Shown in pieces: positions 60,878 through 64,000 of a DNA stretch of 64,000 nucleotides (positions are counted from its first letter, which is position 1; each line of letters begins with the position of its first letter). A model generated the notes under the pieces. That model saw nothing but the letters and a program-made list of their open reading frames with translations. It ran no database searches and was not told where the DNA came from. The DNA is taken from positions 7,913 through 71,912 of the forward strand of contig URCH01000005.1 in assembly GCA_900546275.1 (NCBI GenBank). Direction: 5' to 3'. Origin of the DNA: an uncultured Mycoplasmatota bacterium (GTDB lineage Bacteria > Bacillota_I > Bacilli_A > RF39 > UBA660). The position numbers and the translations under genes were made by a program.

Positions 60878-63757
60878 CTAATCACCAAAATATTCTTTCA
60901 TTTGTGCGTTTGACAAGCCAAATTGTGCTTTAGTTTGTGATAATAAATAATCTTCTCTTTTATCGATGTATTCTTTTAATTTATCAATATTTTCATTCCA
61001 TTCCTCTATTGATGAACCCCATCTTTTCATATCTCTTTCCATTTCGGGAGCTAATTTACTGTATATTTCGTCTAACTTTTTTAATATATTTTCTTTTTTC
61101 CATGTGTTTTTCATGTTATAGCTTAGTCGTTCTAAAAAAATCTTTTTGAATTCATCATTTTTCATCATATTTCTCATAAGTGAAGTATCTAAGTTATATC
61201 CTTCTTGCATCCCGTTTGGATTTAAAATGAAGGAATAATAGTTGTTTCTGTAGTTATACCATGCATAATCTAAATCATAAAATATAAAGTGTAATTTTCC
61301 ATTATCAACATCTTTGTGTGAGAAAAACCTACAATTTATTATATCATTGTTAGTTACATAAAGTTCAGCTATCCAATAATCTGCCATGTTCTCAATGTTT
61401 ATTTTTTCCTTAATGTAGTCATAATTTTTTTGTAATGCCATGTTGTTATTGTTAACATAATTAAGTATGGAAGTATAGAATTTAGATGTTCCAGCAGTAA
61501 TTGTATTATCAATTCTCATTATATTAGCATCTTCTTCATTTACATTATAATGATTTGATATAAAAGTTTCATCAACTTTTTCTCTTATATTATATATACC
61601 ATGATATTCACCATTTATGTAAAGAATTACCGATTTGTAGGCTTGCACATCTACAGATGTATATTCATCAACCATTGAAGTACCTAGAATGTCCCGTAGA
61701 AATGTCGTTTTATAATCCTGAGAACCAGACCTTAAAACTAATGTGTCAAATGACGAAAAATCTCTGTTATCAAATACTTTATAGTTAAGTTTGGACTCTC
61801 CATATTTTTTCTTAAATTTTAAGGCATAGCTTTTTTTAGGCAATGATCTAGTTGAACCACCAAATAGTTTTATTCCACAAGGAATACTGAAACTCTTGCC
61901 ATTTTCATATAGTTCTGCGTATGCGCTATATTCTATGTTCGAATTAGTATTAGCTTCTAAAGTCCTAAATTCGTTTGGATTTAGAGAAACAGACATAACG
62001 GGAAGTGTATGATTTTCATTTACTATATAACTTTTAGTAACAACATTACTTTGTATCTTTCCATCCTCCTTCGACATTATTTTTAATACACTAGTTTTTT
62101 TTATAAAAAGAGGACTTTTATATACATTCGAAGATGTTGTAGGTTTACTTCCATCTAATGTATAGTAAATAGTCCCAGGAGCATTTATGGCTATTTCTAC
62201 AGAATCAACATTGTTATAAATTCCAGAAGAAATACTTACAAGAGGTGTTGCAGAAATTTCTCTAGTTCCAGTATTATTTGATTTGTTAGGAGTAGGTGAA
62301 CTAATATAGTAGAATCCGTGCTGACCTCTACCATAACTATATCCGTTTGGTATGTTAGAAATCATTACAGAATCAATAATATTATTATCTTTAAACAAAT
62401 ATAATGATTCTGTCTTTGAAAGTTTAAAGTTAGCATGTATGTATGAATCGTTTGTAAGGTTTGAATCTCCTGATAACATTACAATATAGTATTCACCAGA
62501 CTTAAGTGTTTTATCAGGTAAATTAAACATTTTTGTGTCTTTATTAGACAAGTTGTAATTTTTTAAATTTATCTCATGATTTGAATTGTTTTTTAATTCA
62601 ACCCAACTATAATAGTTATTACCGTTTTGTGGCATATATGAGTAATTATTATTCATGACTTCATTAATTATTAAATCATCAGGTGTACTAATTTTCTCGT
62701 TAAATTTTTCAACCCCGTTACTATCGTTAGAATAACCCGGACTTATAACATTTGATTCTACAAATTGATTGTTAACTTTTATCATAGCTATTCCATTTTC
62801 CAAGTTTTTATATTCTTGTTTTTCGATAATTTTACCATTTTTTCCTAGTATAATAACTCCGTTTTTTGAGTTTAATTTAAAATTTGTTTCTATTATATCA
62901 TTGTTCTTGTTTTTGCCAGACGTGTATAAAACTACAACTTCATTAGGCTTTAATATTTTATCAGGAAGATTATATTTAAATATAGAATTCATATTGTTAG
63001 GATCATCAGACGATGACAATGTATAATTTTTTAAATTTATTTCTTCATCACCGGTATTGGTAAGTTCAATATATCCTAAAAATTGATCATTAATTTTGAA
63101 ATTCCCATTATTTTTAGGTAAAAATTCTGTTATTTTTAATATATCTTCTTCTCCATTAAGACTTTCAATGTATTTATTGTATCCTTCGATTGTATTAGCA
63201 AATCCAGGAGTAACTTGTTCAAAAGTGTGCCAAATTCCATTCAAATCTCTTCCCATAGAAGTATTTTTATCTAAATTTGCTGTTTCGACTGCATCAATTA
63301 CCTTTCCACTTGCGTTTGTTAGTGCTATTGTTTCTCCACCACCACTTTTGAGTTTAAAAGGTGCATATAATCCATTTTTTTGAGTTCCACATAGATTAAC
63401 AATTAAGTATTCATTGCTTTTAATTGTAACTTCAGGAAATGCCCATTTAGATTTTTTCTTTTCATCGCTTAATCCATAGTTTTTTAAATTAATATCATTA
63501 GCTGTACCATTATATAATTCTATAAAGTCACATACACTACCATCTTCGGAAGAATATACTCCATCGTTTGAGGTTACTATTTCATTAATCAATAGTTTTG
63601 AAATAGTATTCTTTCCATTTTCTTCTAAGTCTTTAGTTTCTAATTTATTATTTTTACTTATAAACAAACTTAATAGTATAAACAAAATTATAACCAAAAA
63701 GCTAATTAAAAAGAAAAGTTTATTTTTTTTAAATTCCTCTTTTTTTATATCAAACAT
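60878..63757 (-). CDS. CotH-kinase-like protein with lamin-tail domains
   Basis: 959 residues from ATG 63757 (AGAGGTTG site; the longer frame to 63820 has none). One N-terminal membrane helix (residues 15-32) anchors an outside chain. Three lamin-tail-like domains follow (about 45-165, 195-330 and 345-470; marks are LLINEIVTSNDG, FIELYNG and KNYGLSDE). Next comes a chitobiase-type beta domain (GTIYYTLDGSKP, about 505-570), then a CotH domain (about 600-900) with KLFGGSTRSLPKKSYALKF and the acidic IFYDLDYAWYN. CotH proteins are atypical kinases known to phosphorylate spore-coat proteins, and similar extracytoplasmic forms are found next to VTC genes. Lys and Asp motifs are present, so activity is plausible. 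First gene of the operon. Confidence 0.9.
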   Translation of the reverse strand: MFDIKKEEFKKNKLFFLISFLVIILFILLSLFISKNNKLETKDLEENGKNTISKLLINEIVTSNDGVYSSEDGSVCDFIELYNGTANDINLKNYGLSDEKKKSKWAFPEVTIKSNEYLIVNLCGTQKNGLYAPFKLKSGGGETIALTNASGKVIDAVETANLDKNTSMGRDLNGIWHTFEQVTPGFANTIEGYNKYIESLNGEEDILKITEFLPKNNGNFKINDQFLGYIELTNTGDEEINLKNYTLSSSDDPNNMNSIFKYNLPDKILKPNEVVVLYTSGKNKNNDIIETNFKLNSKNGVIILGKNGKIIEKQEYKNLENGIAMIKVNNQFVESNVISPGYSNDSNGVEKFNEKISTPDDLIINEVMNNNYSYMPQNGNNYYSWVELKNNSNHEINLKNYNLSNKDTKMFNLPDKTLKSGEYYIVMLSGDSNLTNDSYIHANFKLSKTESLYLFKDNNIIDSVMISNIPNGYSYGRGQHGFYYISSPTPNKSNNTGTREISATPLVSISSGIYNNVDSVEIAINAPGTIYYTLDGSKPTTSSNVYKSPLFIKKTSVLKIMSKEDGKIQSNVVTKSYIVNENHTLPVMSVSLNPNEFRTLEANTNSNIEYSAYAELYENGKSFSIPCGIKLFGGSTRSLPKKSYALKFKKKYGESKLNYKVFDNRDFSSFDTLVLRSGSQDYKTTFLRDILGTSMVDEYTSVDVQAYKSVILYINGEYHGIYNIREKVDETFISNHYNVNEEDANIMRIDNTITAGTSKFYTSILNYVNNNNMALQKNYDYIKEKINIENMADYWIAELYVTNNDIINCRFFSHKDVDNGKLHFIFYDLDYAWYNYRNNYYSFILNPNGMQEGYNLDTSLMRNMMKNDEFKKIFLERLSYNMKNTWKKENILKKLDEIYSKLAPEMERDMKRWGSSIEEWNENIDKLKEYIDKREDYLLSQTKAQFGLSNAQMKEYFGD

Positions 63758-64000
63758 ATAACACAACCTCTTACTTTTATTAATCAAATAAATCTTATCA
63801 CATAAAATTAAATATATCAATAATACAAAAATATAAAATCAAAAAAATATATATCAAAAATTTGAAATTCCTATCTGGAAAAATTTATATTTTGTATTCT
63901 ACCATTTAAGTATATACATTATATATTTAAAATTATTGATAAAACAGATGAAGTAAAGTAAATGTTGGAAAATTTTAAGAGAAAATACAAGTTATATAAT
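63758..64000. other. AT-rich intergenic end of window
   Basis: Contains the leader and presumably the promoter of the CotH operon on the minus strand. I see no gene, RNA or repeat in the remainder (63800-64000) on either strand. Confidence 0.5.

Overview
The window comes from a very AT-rich (roughly 25-30 % GC by eye), Gram-positive-type Firmicute that uses the standard genetic code (TGA ends several genes). It has an agr-type peptide signalling cassette, long-form hibernation factor HPF, a SecA with a C-terminal zinc tail, and CotZ- and YutH-like spore-coat genes. The last two suggest a spore former or a descendant of one. No rRNA, CRISPR array or prophage is visible. A gut-type Bacilli/Erysipelotrichia-like or clostridial lineage would fit, but the sequence alone does not fix the taxon.

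Layout. 1-6.4 kb: agrB plus a small unlisted agrD (minus strand), a cold-shock gene, a glycosyltransferase with a C-terminal helical-repeat region, a collagen-like surface protein that appears to start at ATT, hpf and secA. 6.4-8.9 kb: an intergenic region with three TGTGCACA palindromes and a structured leader RNA, then a DUF2828 (Ro60/TROVE-like plus vWA) gene and a small partner. 8.95-14.9 kb: a five-gene operon of a DUF1848 protein, a zinc-ribbon/leucine-rich-repeat membrane protein, a radical SAM/SPASM enzyme, a small protein with a polyasparagine tail, and a second zinc-ribbon membrane protein. 15.05-16.27 kb: an IS30-type element with a broken transposase.

16.9-42.1 kb is the centre of the window: about 25 kb encoding four secreted proteins built from cadherin-like beta-sandwich repeats. 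Two are giants (4813 and 2235 aa) ending in dockerin domains. Two (721 and 559 aa) begin with cohesin domains and end in a transmembrane anchor. They read as a self-contained cohesin-dockerin cell-surface assembly with no enzyme domains I can recognise. The largest protein also has four glycine-rich domains like the ligand-binding region of animal ALK/LTK receptors.

42.2-57.1 kb holds mostly single genes or short operons: a helicase-associated-domain repeat protein, an AMP-forming ligase, a hybrid histidine kinase, a double-thioredoxin membrane protein, a PH-domain protein, a patatin-like phospholipase with trpS, a DUF368 lipid-carrier transporter, cotZ, a YutH-like coat protein, a NifU-type protein and an S1-domain protein. 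57.2-58.5 kb is a block of twelve tRNA genes in two transcription units. 58.5-63.8 kb (minus strand) carries an orphan MvaI/BcnI-like nuclease and a DUF4956 - VTC - CotH operon in which the CotH protein has lamin-tail domains.

Start codons were moved from the longest reading frame wherever a Shine-Dalgarno site or promoter argued for it. Domain names come from motif recognition by eye, not from a database search.
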